DNA from: Streptomyces aureoverticillatus
GTDB taxonomy: Bacteria; Actinomycetota; Actinomycetes; Streptomycetales; Streptomycetaceae
DNA length: 64,000 nucleotides
Reading direction: 5' to 3'
NCBI RefSeq assembly: GCF_014649395.1
Contig: NZ_BMSY01000005.1
Span: forward strand, 620,001 to 684,000
Part shown: piece by piece, positions 13,950-22,920 of the stretch
How positions within the stretch are numbered: the first letter of the stretch is position 1
Layout of the letters: every line of letters starts with the position of its first letter
Made by a program: the position numbers and the translations under genes
The notes under the pieces: generated by a model
The model's input: the letters and a program-made list of their open reading frames with translations, nothing else
Database searches by the model: none
Told to the model about the DNA's origin: nothing

Positions 13950-16222
13950 GAATCTCCTTTCTGCTGCAGAACGCCTACGGAATCGGCGGCACCGTCCGGG
14001 CCACCTTCAACTCCGCCGGTGCCCTCGCCGAGCGCCATGACGTCGAGATCGTCAGCGTCTGGCGCACGCACGACAGGCCCGCTCTGCCGCTCAGCGGAAA
14101 GGTCCGGCTGCGGTCGCTGATCGAGAGACGTCCGCACGCGCGACGCAACGACCTCGACAACGAGCTGCTGGGCGAACCCACCCCGCTGGTTCCCCCCGTC
14201 GAGGCGCGGGGCGCCGGTTTCGACCGGCTCACCGATCAGCGGGTGGCCCGGTTCCTCGGCCGTACCGACGCCGACGTGGTGGTGGCCACCAGACCGGGCC
14301 TGGTCGTCTACCTGGCCGAGTTCGGCCGCGGCCACTACCTGAGGATCGGCCAGGAGCACCGGGTCTACGGCACGCACGAGCCCGGTATCCGCGCCGCCCA
14401 GGACGCCGCCGTCGCCTCACTGGACGCGCACACCACCGTCACGGAGGCGGACGCCGTCACGCATCGCAGGCACCTCGCGGCCACCGGCACCCCGATCGTG
14501 TCCGTCCCCAACGCCTCGCCCCCGCCGTCCCTCACGGTTTCGGGCGGCGAGGCCCCGCTCGTCGTCGCCGGCGGGCGCCTCATCCCGGTGAAGCGGTACG
14601 GCCTCCTCGTGGACGCCTTCGCCACCGTGGTCGCCGCGCACCCGCGGTGGAAGCTGCGGATCTACGGACGCGGCCCCCAGCGCGCGGCGCTGCGGGCCCG
14701 CATCGACGAACTCGGCCTGAGCGACCACGTCTTCCTCGTGGGTGCCAGCCCCTCCCTCGCCACCGAGTGGGCCAAGGGGGCGATCGCCGCCGTCACCTCA
14801 CGTGAGGAGTCGTTCGGCATGACCATCGTGGAAGCCATGCAGTGCGGCACTCCCGTGGTCGCCACGGACTGCCCGCACGGGCCCGCCGAGATCATCCGGG
14901 ACGGCGAGGACGGCCTGCTCGTCCCCTCGGGCGACAGCGAAGGCATCGCCCGGGGCCTCCTCAGGCTCATCGAGGACGCCGACCTGCGCCGCGCCATGGG
15001 CAGCGCCGCCCGGCGCAACGCCGAACGGTACGCGCCGGAGAACATCGCCCGGCGCTACGAGGAACTGTTCGCCGACCTGCACGCCACCTCCCCGCCCGCC
15101 CCGGTCCCGCTCGACCGCCGCGTGGCGGCCGGTGTCAGGCGTACCGGCGCGGCCGCACGGCAGGCCCTGCGCCGGACCGTGCGCAGGGCCGGGCGGGTGC
15201 GCTCGGCGGGCTTCGGCCCCCTGCGTCCGAAGTCGACCTGCTCCGTGACCGCCGCGGGCGATCTCGTCGTACGCCTGGGCCGGGCCGGGATGCCCGGCAC
15301 CGCGTTCACGCTGACGGCGACGCTCCGCGGATCCGAAGGCCGGGGGGACCAGCTGGTCGAGGTTCCGCTGCGGCGGCCCGACACCGGCGAAGGCTCGTGG
15401 ACGGTCCTGCTGGAACGCCGTGCCCACCTGCTCGCCGAGGGCCGCTGGGACTTCCACGTCGTCCGCTCGGACGACGGGGCACGGCGCCGTGTCGCCTCCA
15501 CGACGGTCGAACAGCACCACCTGCTGAGCCTGAAGGCAGCGCCGGGAGCGCCGTTCGGCTGGTGGATCCCCTACACGACCGTCAAGAACAACCTCTCCGT
15601 ACGGACCTGGCGCCGCCCGGCGCACGCGGAAGCCCACATGGTGACCACCGACTCGACGTCGTGCTCGGTCGAAGGCGCGCTGTACGGCGCGGAGTTCGCC
15701 CAGGGGCAGCGCCCCCGCCTCCTCGCCGTACCGCGCCATGACCCGGCTTCCGCCTTCGAGGCCGCGGTGACGACGTCAGGGACGGACCGGTTCCGCTTCT
15801 CCCTGCCGTACTCCCGGGCGCTGGACGCCGGGAACGGCGTGACGGAGACCTGGGACCTGGCACTGCTCCTGTCTCCCGGGGCCGAGCCGGTCCGCGTGGC
15901 GCGCGTCATCGGCGACGTCATCGACCGCAGGCGGACCGACCTGTACCCGGCCACTGGACAACTCGGCACCCGGGGCGGTGCCACGGCCTCCGTGCGCCCC
16001 TGCTTCACCGTGCACAACGACCTGGCCCTGGCGCTCAGGGCGGCGCCGGAGCGCGTCGGTCCCTACGCGGGCCGCAGACCCGGGTCGCCCGCCTCCGTCA
16101 CGAACGACGCCGCCGTCGTGAGGGGCGCGCCGGGCGTGGTGACGGCGGACACCGTCTTGAAGTCGGCCCGCGCCGCCGAGCGGCCGAGCGCGACCGTCAC
16201 GTACCCCCGCCGGCCGTTGTAG
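13946..16222 (+). CDS. GT4 glycosyltransferase with long C-terminal beta-rich extension
   Basis: 758 residues starting at the ATG that overlaps the stop of the deacetylase gene. Residues about 1-385 form a GT-B, GT4-type transferase: MRISFLLQNAYGIGGTVRAT, VVAGGRLIPVKRYGLLVDAF, then the E-x7-E motif in EESFGMTIVEAMQCGTPVVATD. Residues about 420-700 are a beta-strand-rich double extension (PFGWWIPYTTVKNNLSVRTW) as found in actinomycete cell-surface glycopolymer transferases. It probably builds an exported sugar polymer with its deacetylase partner. The last about 53 codons are antisense to the end of phoD and look like run-on sequence, so the native stop may have been lost. Confidence 0.8.
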   Translation: MRISFLLQNAYGIGGTVRATFNSAGALAERHDVEIVSVWRTHDRPALPLSGKVRLRSLIERRPHARRNDLDNELLGEPTPLVPPVEARGAGFDRLTDQRVARFLGRTDADVVVATRPGLVVYLAEFGRGHYLRIGQEHRVYGTHEPGIRAAQDAAVASLDAHTTVTEADAVTHRRHLAATGTPIVSVPNASPPPSLTVSGGEAPLVVAGGRLIPVKRYGLLVDAFATVVAAHPRWKLRIYGRGPQRAALRARIDELGLSDHVFLVGASPSLATEWAKGAIAAVTSREESFGMTIVEAMQCGTPVVATDCPHGPAEIIRDGEDGLLVPSGDSEGIARGLLRLIEDADLRRAMGSAARRNAERYAPENIARRYEELFADLHATSPPAPVPLDRRVAAGVRRTGAAARQALRRTVRRAGRVRSAGFGPLRPKSTCSVTAAGDLVVRLGRAGMPGTAFTLTATLRGSEGRGDQLVEVPLRRPDTGEGSWTVLLERRAHLLAEGRWDFHVVRSDDGARRRVASTTVEQHHLLSLKAAPGAPFGWWIPYTTVKNNLSVRTWRRPAHAEAHMVTTDSTSCSVEGALYGAEFAQGQRPRLLAVPRHDPASAFEAAVTTSGTDRFRFSLPYSRALDAGNGVTETWDLALLLSPGAEPVRVARVIGDVIDRRRTDLYPATGQLGTRGGATASVRPCFTVHNDLALALRAAPERVGPYAGRRPGSPASVTNDAAVVRGAPGVVTADTVLKSARAAERPSATVTYPRRPL

Positions 16223-17691
16223 AACTTCAGGTGGGGGTTGGCCTTCATGTAGGTCTCCCAGTTGGCGGGCCGCTCCGCCCCGTCCTTCCCGCTGGCGATG
16301 GACGTGGCGACGATCTCGGTCCCGACCACCTTGGACGACGGCTCGTCGAAGTCGGCCTTGATGTCGAAGGCGTACCCGACGTGCACGTCACCGGTGAGCA
16401 CCATGAGGTTGTCGACCCCGGCGGACCGGGCCCCGGCGAGCACGCGGTCGCGCGAGGCGGAGTACCCGTCCCAGGCGTCCATGCTGACCTTGGCCTCGGC
16501 GGTCAGGTCGAGCTTGCGTTGGGAGAAGGTGACCTGCTGCGGGACGACGTTCCACAGGGCGCGCGAGCGGCGCCAGCCGTCGATGAGCCAGCGCTCCTGG
16601 GAGGCACCGGTGATGGTGCGCTTGGGGTCGCGCGACTCCGGCCCGGGCGCGTGCGCCTTGTCCCCGTACGCCTGGTCGGACCGGTACTGCCGGGTGTCGA
16701 GGATGTCGAACTGGGCGAGCCGCCCCCAGGTCAGGCGGCGGTAGAGCTGCATGTCGGAGCCGGTGGGCCGCTGCGGCCGGCGCAGCGGCTGGTTCTCCCA
16801 GTACGCGCGGTAGGCGGAGGCCCGGCGCAGCAGGAACTCCTCGGGCGGGTTGCCGTTCTCGTCGAGGTCGTCGGCGTAGTTGTTCTCGACCTCGTGGTCG
16901 TCCCAGGTGACGACGAAGGGGTGCGCGGCGTGCGCGGCGCGCAGGTCGGGGTCGGACTTGTAGAGGGCGTAGCGGCGCCGGTAGTCGTCGAGGGTCTGCG
17001 TCTCGCGGTTGAAGATGTCGGGCAGCACCCGGTCGGTGTACTTGCGGGCGCCGCCGACGGAGTTCACGGCGTACTCGTAGAGGTAGTCGCCGAGGTGGAA
17101 GACCACGTCGACATCGTCCTCGGCCAGGTGCTTGTACGCGGTGAAGTAGCCGTCGTGGTACGCCTGGCAGGACACCGCGGCCAGGGTGAGCGCGGCGCGG
17201 CTGGAGGCGGGCGGCGCGGTGCGGGTGCGGCCGGTCTCGCTGAGCCACTTGCCGGTACGGAAGCGGAAGTAGTACGTCCGGTCGGCGTCGAGGTGGTCGG
17301 CCTGGACGTGCACGGAGTGGTTGAACTCCGGGTGCGCGGTGACCGCGCCTCTCCTGACGACGCGCCGGAAGCGCGGATCGCGGGCCAGCTCCCAGTGGAC
17401 GGTGACGCGCTCGGCGGGCAGCCCGCCGCCCTGCTCGAAGGGTTGGGGCGCGAGCCGGGTCCACAGCAGCACGGAGGTCGGCTGCGGGTCGCCCGAGGCC
17501 ACGCCGAGCGTGAAGGGGTCGGCGGACACGCGGGCGGCGTCCATCTCGGCCGCGCCCGCGACGCCGGCGGTGGGCAGGTTGGTGGCGAAGGCCAGGGCGG
17601 CGGCCGCGCCGGTGCCGGTGAGGAACCGGCGGCGGCCCAAGTGGCGTGCGGCGGCGCGGAGTTCGGGTGAGTGCTGAGCTGCGGGTGTCAT
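16063..17691 (-). CDS. phoD: Alkaline phosphatase D, Tat-exported
   Basis: 542 residues from the ATG at 17691 with GGGAGGGG upstream. A Tat signal is present (GRRRFLTGTGAAAALAFA). The PhoD metallophosphatase follows: FTLGVASGDPQPTSVLLWTRLAP, SCQAYHDGYFTAYKH, FHLGDYLYEY, TWDDHEVENNY and VLTGDVHVGYAF hold the iron/calcium ligands. The family releases phosphate from mono- and diesters outside the cell and is usually controlled by PhoP; I did not find a clear PHO box in the short upstream gap. The last 160 bp overlap the convergent glycosyltransferase frame. The PhoD C-terminus (YVTVALGRSAARADFKTVSAVTTPG) looks native, so the intruding frame is the other one. Confidence 0.92.
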   Translation of the reverse strand: MTPAAQHSPELRAAARHLGRRRFLTGTGAAAALAFATNLPTAGVAGAAEMDAARVSADPFTLGVASGDPQPTSVLLWTRLAPQPFEQGGGLPAERVTVHWELARDPRFRRVVRRGAVTAHPEFNHSVHVQADHLDADRTYYFRFRTGKWLSETGRTRTAPPASSRAALTLAAVSCQAYHDGYFTAYKHLAEDDVDVVFHLGDYLYEYAVNSVGGARKYTDRVLPDIFNRETQTLDDYRRRYALYKSDPDLRAAHAAHPFVVTWDDHEVENNYADDLDENGNPPEEFLLRRASAYRAYWENQPLRRPQRPTGSDMQLYRRLTWGRLAQFDILDTRQYRSDQAYGDKAHAPGPESRDPKRTITGASQERWLIDGWRRSRALWNVVPQQVTFSQRKLDLTAEAKVSMDAWDGYSASRDRVLAGARSAGVDNLMVLTGDVHVGYAFDIKADFDEPSSKVVGTEIVATSIASGKDGAERPANWETYMKANPHLKFYNGRRGYVTVALGRSAARADFKTVSAVTTPGAPLTTAASFVTEAGDPGLRPA

Positions 17692-17824
17692 GTGCCCCTC
17701 CCCTGAAGATGGTTGCAAGGGGCATTGGAGTGGCCGGGGACGACACCCGCCTGTCACGTACACAACAGCCAAATGGCGGGCAGATGAGGTCCGTGTGGCG
17801 GACCCTCGCGTACCCTGCGGGGCC

Positions 17825-18637
17825 ATGAACGCTGAGCGAACGGCACCCTCGAAGACCGCCATGGTGACCGGAGCGGGCTCCGGAATCGGCCGCGCCGTCG
17901 CCCTCGAACTGCTGCGGGCGGGCTGGTCCGTGACGCTCGCGGGGCGGCGCGAGGAGCCCCTGCGCGAGACCGCGGACCTGGCCGCGGCGCGGCAGTCTGA
18001 CGGGGTGTCACCCCTGGAGACCCCCGGCTCGGCCGTCCGCGCCCTCTGCGTCCGCACCGACGTCACGGTCCCCGACGACGTGGCCGCCCTCTTCGCCGCC
18101 GCGCACGACCGCTTCGGCCGCCTCGACCTGCTCTTCAACAACGCCGGCACGTTCGGCCCCGGCGGCGTGCCCGTCGAGGAGCTGCCCTACGAGGCGTGGC
18201 GCCACGTCGTCGACACCAACCTCAACGGCGCGTTCCTCTGCGCCCAGGCGGCGTTCCGGCTGATGAAGGAGCAGGAGCCGCAGGGCGGCCGCATCATCAA
18301 CAACGGCTCCATCTCGGCGCACGCCCCGCGCCCGCTCTCGGTCGCGTACACGGCCACGAAGCACGCCCTGACGGGCCTGACCAAGTCCCTGTCCCTGGAC
18401 GGCCGCCCGCACCGCATCGCCGTCGGCCAGATCGACATCGGCAACGCGGCCACCGACATGACCGAGCGCATGCGCTCCGGGATCCTCCAGGCGAACGGCG
18501 AGCTGGCCGTCGAGCCGGTCATGGACGTGGCGGACGTGGCCCGCACCGTGCGGCACATGGCGGAGCTGCCGCTGGAGGCCAATGTGCAGTTCGCGACGGT
18601 CCTTGCCACGGCGATGCCGTACGTCGGGCGGGGCTGA
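17825..18637 (+). CDS. Short-chain dehydrogenase/reductase
   Basis: 270 residues from the ATG at 17825. The Rossmann motif is TGAGSGIGR (about 15-23), the stabilising NNAG is at about 100-103, and the catalytic S...Y-x-x-x-K is NGSISAHAPRPLSVAYTATK. SDRs oxidise or reduce alcohol/carbonyl groups with NAD(P); the substrate cannot be told from sequence. It is divergent from phoD and probably monocistronic. A short Gln/Ser/Asp-rich insertion after the second strand (LAAARQSDGVSPLETPGS) is unusual but lies in a surface loop. Confidence 0.88.
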   Translation: MNAERTAPSKTAMVTGAGSGIGRAVALELLRAGWSVTLAGRREEPLRETADLAAARQSDGVSPLETPGSAVRALCVRTDVTVPDDVAALFAAAHDRFGRLDLLFNNAGTFGPGGVPVEELPYEAWRHVVDTNLNGAFLCAQAAFRLMKEQEPQGGRIINNGSISAHAPRPLSVAYTATKHALTGLTKSLSLDGRPHRIAVGQIDIGNAATDMTERMRSGILQANGELAVEPVMDVADVARTVRHMAELPLEANVQFATVLATAMPYVGRG

Positions 18638-18816
18638 CGGCGGCTGACGGCGCCTCACCGCGGCTCGACGCAGTCCATGCGTAGGCCCGGTGGGGCCGAT
18701 TGCAGTACGGCGCGGAGGGCCGAGTTCCAGTCATATGCCCGGAGTCCGCTCCGGGGTCGTACAGCGCTGGATTAAGCTCGCTCCCCTCCACAGGAACTTC
18801 ACACCTGGAGCACAAC

Positions 18817-19284
18817 TTGCGCATACGTTCGATGGCCACGGCCGTCCTCGCCGCCACCGCCGTCATGGCCCCGCTGCTCGCCGCCTCGCCCGCGTCGGCC
18901 GCCGCCGCCCATCAGGGCGGCCTGCACCTCGGTTTCATCCAGTACGACAGCCCGGGCCGGGACACCGGCTCCAACTCCTCGCTCAACGGGGAGTGGGTGA
19001 ACATCCACAACAGCACCCGGAGCGCCATCCAGCTCAAGGGCTACAAGCTCAAGGACAACACCGGCTACACGTACACCTTCGGCAGCTACAAGATCGGCGC
19101 CGGCAAGACGGTGAAGGTCCGCACCGGCAAGGGTTCCAACGGTGCGGGATATGTGTTCTGGGGGCGTTCCGCGTACGTGTGGAACAACACCAGCGACAAG
19201 GCCCGGCTGATCAAACCGAGCGGCTCGCAGCTCGACTCGTGCTCCTGGACGACCCGGGACAACGGGACCAGGAACTGCCACTGA
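18817..19284 (+). CDS. Secreted lamin-tail-domain protein
   Basis: 155 residues from a TTG at 18817 with GGAG six bases upstream. A signal peptide (MATAVLAATAVMAPLLAASPASA) is followed by one lamin tail domain: GGLHLGFIQYDSPGRDTGSNSSLNGEWVNIHNSTRSAIQLKGYKLKD, then TGYTYTFGSYKIGAGKTVKVRTGKG. This small immunoglobulin-like fold binds ligands or proteins and often sits in exported nucleases or alone on the surface. Two cysteines near the end may form a disulfide. No operon partner is evident. Confidence 0.85.
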   Translation: MRIRSMATAVLAATAVMAPLLAASPASAAAAHQGGLHLGFIQYDSPGRDTGSNSSLNGEWVNIHNSTRSAIQLKGYKLKDNTGYTYTFGSYKIGAGKTVKVRTGKGSNGAGYVFWGRSAYVWNNTSDKARLIKPSGSQLDSCSWTTRDNGTRNCH

Positions 19285-19374
19285 GGCCCGTGCGGAACTG
19301 CCGCTGAGGCCCGTGCGATGACCGCCGCCGCGTGGCCGGGAATGGACCCGGCCGCGCGGCGGTTGTCGTCCGGC

Positions 19375-20259
19375 ATGAGCCACAGCGACCGCCCCGCGGC
19401 CCCTCACGACGTCCTGCGCTACACCGCCTTCGCCACCGACCCGGCCGGCGGCAACCCCGCCGGGGTCGTCCTCGACGCCACCGGCCTCGACGACGCGGAC
19501 ATGCTCGCCGTCGCGGCGAAGGTCGGCTACAGCGAGTCGGCGTTCCTGACCCCGGGCCCGGCCGCCCTCGGCGCCGAGGGCCGCGCCTTCACCGTGCGGT
19601 ACTTCAGCCCGCAGGCCGAGGTCCCCTTCTGCGGGCACGCCACGGTCGCCACGGCGGTCGCCCTCGCGGAGCGGGACGGGCCGGGCGACTTCGTGTTCGC
19701 CACCCGCGCCGGGACCGTGCCGGTCAGCGTCACCGAGTCCGGCGGGGCGCTGCGCGCGACGCTGACCAGCGTGGCACCGCACGTCGAGGAGGCCACGGCG
19801 GCCGACGTCGACGAGGCGCTCGCCGCGCTCGGCTGGCGGGCGGACGAGCTCGACCCGGTCCTGCCGCCCCGGATCGCCTTCGCGGGCGCCCGGCACCTGG
19901 TCCTCGCGGCGGCCACCCGCGCCCGCCTCGCCGACCTCGCGTACGACTTCGACCGCCTGAAGGCGCTCATGCTCCGGCTCGACCTGACGACCGTCCAGCT
20001 GGTGTGGCGGGAGTCGGACGCGGTGTTCCACGCGCGCGACCCGTTCCCGGTCGGCGGCGTCGTCGAGGACCCGGCGACGGGCGCGGCCGCGGCGGCGTTC
20101 GGCGCGTACGCACGCGCACTCGGCCTGGTCCCGGCCGCGGCGGAGCTGACCCTCCACCAGGGCGCGGACATGGGACGCCCCGGGGTGCTCACGGTGACGC
20201 TGCGGGAGGGGGACGAGCGGGTACGGGTGGCGGGGGCGGCGGTGCGCATCCCGGAGTAG
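19375..20259 (+). CDS. PhzF-family isomerase/epimerase-like protein
   Basis: 294 residues. PhzF signatures: the N-terminal FATDPAGGNPAGVVLDATGL, the catalytic glutamate region YSESAFLTP, FSPQAEVPFCGHATVATA, and the C-terminal repeat of the fold VEDPATGAAAAAFGAYARAL with LHQGADMGRPGVL. PhzF itself isomerises dihydro-hydroxyanthranilate in phenazine synthesis, but no other phz genes are here, so this is one of the widespread relatives with unknown substrate. The start at 19375 is chosen because the residues before it are not conserved in the family. Confidence 0.88.
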   Translation: MSHSDRPAAPHDVLRYTAFATDPAGGNPAGVVLDATGLDDADMLAVAAKVGYSESAFLTPGPAALGAEGRAFTVRYFSPQAEVPFCGHATVATAVALAERDGPGDFVFATRAGTVPVSVTESGGALRATLTSVAPHVEEATAADVDEALAALGWRADELDPVLPPRIAFAGARHLVLAAATRARLADLAYDFDRLKALMLRLDLTTVQLVWRESDAVFHARDPFPVGGVVEDPATGAAAAAFGAYARALGLVPAAAELTLHQGADMGRPGVLTVTLREGDERVRVAGAAVRIPE

Positions 20260-20286
20260 CCGCCCGTACCGAAGAGGGGCGGCGGG

Positions 20287-20610
20287 TCAGGCCTGGCCGG
20301 TCTCGAACCGGGAGACCTTCCCGTCGTCCACGGTGAACTGCCACTTCGTGCGCATCTCGCCCCAGGTGTCGTTGCGGTAGCTGACCACGAGCGCGCGGCC
20401 GCCGTCCGACTCCGACTCGACGTCCATGTGGCCGTTGGAGGAGAAGATCTCGCTGTCCGCCCACTGGTGGAGGTCCCGGTCGGACCCGTCGTCGGACATG
20501 GTCGCGTCCGGGGTGAGCAGGGCCTCGAAGGCAGCCTGGTCATGGGAGTTCACCGCGCTGACGAAGGCCCGGACCGTGGGGTCGCTGAGCCGGTTTGTCT
20601 GAATGCTCAT
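20287..20610 (-). CDS. NTF2-like (SnoaL-type) fold protein
   Basis: 107 residues: the helix pattern DPTVRAFVSAVNSHDQAAFEALLTPDATMSDDG followed by strands GRALVVSYRNDTWGEMRTKWQFTVDDGKVSRFETGQA fits the cone-shaped NTF2-like fold used by SnoaL cyclases and many small enzymes or ligand binders. No catalytic residue set is diagnostic, so function is unknown. It is convergent with phzF and divergent from doxX across about 150 bp. Confidence 0.75.
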   Translation of the reverse strand: MSIQTNRLSDPTVRAFVSAVNSHDQAAFEALLTPDATMSDDGSDRDLHQWADSEIFSSNGHMDVESESDGGRALVVSYRNDTWGEMRTKWQFTVDDGKVSRFETGQA

Positions 20611-20757
20611 GCGCCCACGCTCGCACCGGGCCCGCCGCCCCGCCACCCAGGAGCCCCCGCACGGCCCCTCACCCGGACGGCCGCCCGCACCGCGTGCCCG
20701 GCGGCGCCGCGGTGGACGGTGGGAGCGAGACGACCCCGACTCCTCCTGGGAGCTGCC

Positions 20758-21309
20758 GTGACCTGTTCCTGTTTCGACCGGCGCGACGTCGGCCTGCTGC
20801 TGCTCCGCGTCGGCACGGGCGGGGTGCTCGCCGCCCACGGGACACAGAAGCTCTTCGGCTGGTTCGGGGGCGGCGGGGTCGAGGGCACCGGCGCGTTCTT
20901 CGAGTCCGTCGGCTACGTACCCGGCAAGGTGAACGCCGTCGTCGCGGGGCTCGCGGAGGCGGGCGGCGGCGCGCTGCTCGCGCTCGGCCTCGGCACGCCG
21001 GCGGCGGGGGCCGCGGCGGCCGGCGCGATGGCCGGCGCGGCGCCCGTGCACGCGCCGAACGGCTTCTTCAACCAGAGCGGCGGATACGAGTACCCGGCCG
21101 TCCTCGGCCTGGTCTCGGCGGCCCTCGCCGTCACCGGCCCGGGCCGGATCTCCGCCGACCACGCGCTCGGCGACGTCCTGAACCGCCCCTGGATGGTCCC
21201 GGCCGCGCTGCTCGCGACGGCGATCGGCACGGCGGCGCTGGTGGGGGCGCGCGGGCGCAACGTGCGCGCGGCGCGGAGCGCTCAGCAGGAGGCGCCGCCC
21301 GAGGAGTGA
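20758..21309 (+). CDS. DoxX family membrane protein
   Basis: 183 residues with four membrane helices, starting at a GTG with GGGAG upstream. DoxX hallmark: LLLLRVGTGGVLAAHGTQKLFGWFGGGGVEGTGAFFESVGY, then LAEAGGGALLALGLGTP and a loop APNGFFNQSGGYEYPAVLGL. DoxX-like proteins sit in the inner membrane and are linked to redox stress or quinone/thiosulfate chemistry in a few species; here the role is unknown. An interspersed repeat follows the stop directly. Confidence 0.88.
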   Translation: MTCSCFDRRDVGLLLLRVGTGGVLAAHGTQKLFGWFGGGGVEGTGAFFESVGYVPGKVNAVVAGLAEAGGGALLALGLGTPAAGAAAAGAMAGAAPVHAPNGFFNQSGGYEYPAVLGLVSAALAVTGPGRISADHALGDVLNRPWMVPAALLATAIGTAALVGARGRNVRAARSAQQEAPPEE

Positions 21310-21334
21310 GGCCCGGGCTCCCTGCCCCGGCCCC

Positions 21335-21413
21335 TCCGATCGCCGCTTCGCGGCTCGTCCTCAAACTCCCCCAAGCTCTTAAAGAGCAGGGAGGGACCCC
21401 CTCGACGGGCTGA
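21335..21413 (+). repeat. Interspersed intergenic repeat, copy 2
   Basis: Matches the right half of the 8.2 kb copy: tcgccgcttcgcggctcgtc, ctcccccaagctcttaaagag, and a terminal ccctcgacgggctga. It separates doxX from the MazG-like gene. Confidence 0.85.
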
Positions 21414-21452
21414 CTGGGGGAGGCGCGGCTCGGTCGTGGCAGGCTGCAGCCC

Positions 21453-21890
21453 ATGTCCGACCCGATCCCCGCACCGCGCGCCGCCGACGCGGCAGCGCAG
21501 GCACCCGCCCACGCGCCCGACCCCAGGCCCGGCCCCGGGCCCGACCTCACGCCCGACCCCACCGACCTCTGGGCGACCGTCGACCGCCTGCACGGCCGGC
21601 TGGAGTCCCACAGCCGGCACTCGCCCCGCGAGACCCTGCTGCTGCGCATGCTGAAGCTGTCGGAGGAGACCGGCGAGGTCGCCCAGGCCGTCATCGGTGC
21701 CACCGGCCAGAACCCCCGCAAGGGCACCACCCACACCTGGGACGACGTCCAGTCGGAACTCTGCGACGTCGTGATCACGGCCCTGGTCGCCCTCCGCACC
21801 CTCACCCCCACCCCCGAAGAGGCCCTGACGAGCCGTCTGCGCGCGGTCGAGGAACGGTCGGTGCCGCGGCTGGGCCCGCCCGCCCCCTAG
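21453..21890 (+). CDS. MazG-like nucleotide pyrophosphohydrolase
   Basis: 145 residues. After a disordered Pro/Ala/Asp-rich leader of about 35 residues comes a MazG-type helical core: WATVDRLHGRLESHSRHSPRETLLLRMLKLSEETGEVAQAVIGATGQ with the metal-binding E-E-x-x-E (SEETGE) and a second acidic helix SELCDVVITALVALRTL. The family hydrolyses NTPs or related nucleotides to monophosphates and clears damaged nucleotides. The single short domain is of the MazG-like, not the tandem MazG, type. Confidence 0.85.
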   Translation: MSDPIPAPRAADAAAQAPAHAPDPRPGPGPDLTPDPTDLWATVDRLHGRLESHSRHSPRETLLLRMLKLSEETGEVAQAVIGATGQNPRKGTTHTWDDVQSELCDVVITALVALRTLTPTPEEALTSRLRAVEERSVPRLGPPAP

Positions 21891-21968
21891 CGTCGTACCT
21901 CGCGGGAAGACGTACATCACGGAAATCCTGGAGCGGCCGAGGGAGTTGACGGGCTAACGTCGCCCGCC

Positions 21969-22832
21969 ATGACCACCAGAAGCACCACCAGCACCAGCAC
22001 CAGCACCAGCACCAGCACCAGCACCAGCACCGATTTCACCGCCGCCGACGCTCCCCCGGCGCGGCCGACCCGTCTCACCTTCCACGGGCCGCTGTCCGAG
22101 GCCCGTGCCGCCCGCCTCGTGAAGCGGGCCGCCGAGCCCCTGAACCGCGCCGCCCCGGGCGGGGGCGGCACCGTGCTCGATCTCGGGTGCGGCTGGGGCG
22201 AGTTGCTGCTCCGGGTCCTGGAGGCGGCCCCGGCGGCGACCGGCGTGGGCGTCGACCTCAACACCGAGGACCTGGCACGGGGCCGCGCGGACGCCGACGC
22301 GCGCGGACTCGGCGGGCGCGTCGAGTTCGTCGCGGAGTCGGCGACGGACAGCGCCCGCGGGCCCGCCGACGTCGTCCTGTGCCTCGGCTCCGCCCAGGCC
22401 CTGCGCCCGGCCGACGCCAGGCCCCCGCACACCGCCGAGGCGCTGCGCGCCCTGCGCCGGCTGGTCGCCCCTGGCGGGCGCGTCGTGCTCGGCGAGGGCT
22501 TCTGGCAGCGCACGCCCACGCCCGCCGAGCTGGCCGCGATGTGGCCGGACGCCGACGCCGACGAATACCTGCGCCTGGGCGACCTCGCGGACGCGGCGGT
22601 CGCGGCCGGGTTCCGTCCGCTGTGGGTGGAGACGGCGAGCGAGGAGGAGTGGGAGGAGTTCGAGTCCGGTTATCTGGCCGACACCGAGGAGTGGCTGGCC
22701 GCGCACCCCGGCCATCCGGAGGCCGCCGCGCTGCGCGAGCGCGCCGACCGGCACCGCGCCACCTACCTGCGCGGCTACCGCGGGGTGCTCGGCCTCGCGT
22801 ATCTGACCCTGGTGCCGGTGTCCGGAGCCTGA
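21969..22832 (+). CDS. Class I SAM-dependent methyltransferase with Ser/Thr microsatellite N-terminus
   Basis: 287 residues. SAM-binding motif I is TVLDLGCGWGELLLRVLEAAP, motif II VGVDLNTEDLARGRADA, with VVLCLGSAQAL and VVLGEGFWQRTPTPAELAAM following as in small-molecule or ubiquinone-type methyltransferases. The first about 23 residues are an S-T repeat encoded by seven perfect accagc units, which changes length without changing frame and is unlikely to be structured. The true start could lie a little downstream. The substrate is unknown. Confidence 0.85.
   Translation: MTTRSTTSTSTSTSTSTSTSTDFTAADAPPARPTRLTFHGPLSEARAARLVKRAAEPLNRAAPGGGGTVLDLGCGWGELLLRVLEAAPAATGVGVDLNTEDLARGRADADARGLGGRVEFVAESATDSARGPADVVLCLGSAQALRPADARPPHTAEALRALRRLVAPGGRVVLGEGFWQRTPTPAELAAMWPDADADEYLRLGDLADAAVAAGFRPLWVETASEEEWEEFESGYLADTEEWLAAHPGHPEAAALRERADRHRATYLRGYRGVLGLAYLTLVPVSGA
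21987..22028 (+). repeat. Hexanucleotide microsatellite (accagc x7) inside a methyltransferase gene
   Basis: Seven perfect tandem accagc units, plus flanking imperfect ones, encode the Thr-Ser repeats at the protein start. Copy changes keep the reading frame. Confidence 0.95.
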
Positions 22833-22920
22833 GACAGGCTCTTCCGGGGGCTGGGACTGCCTCTGCGGAGGCGAAAAGTCCTTCGACCGGCTCCGGCGCG
22901 CCGAACTACCCTCGACCACC

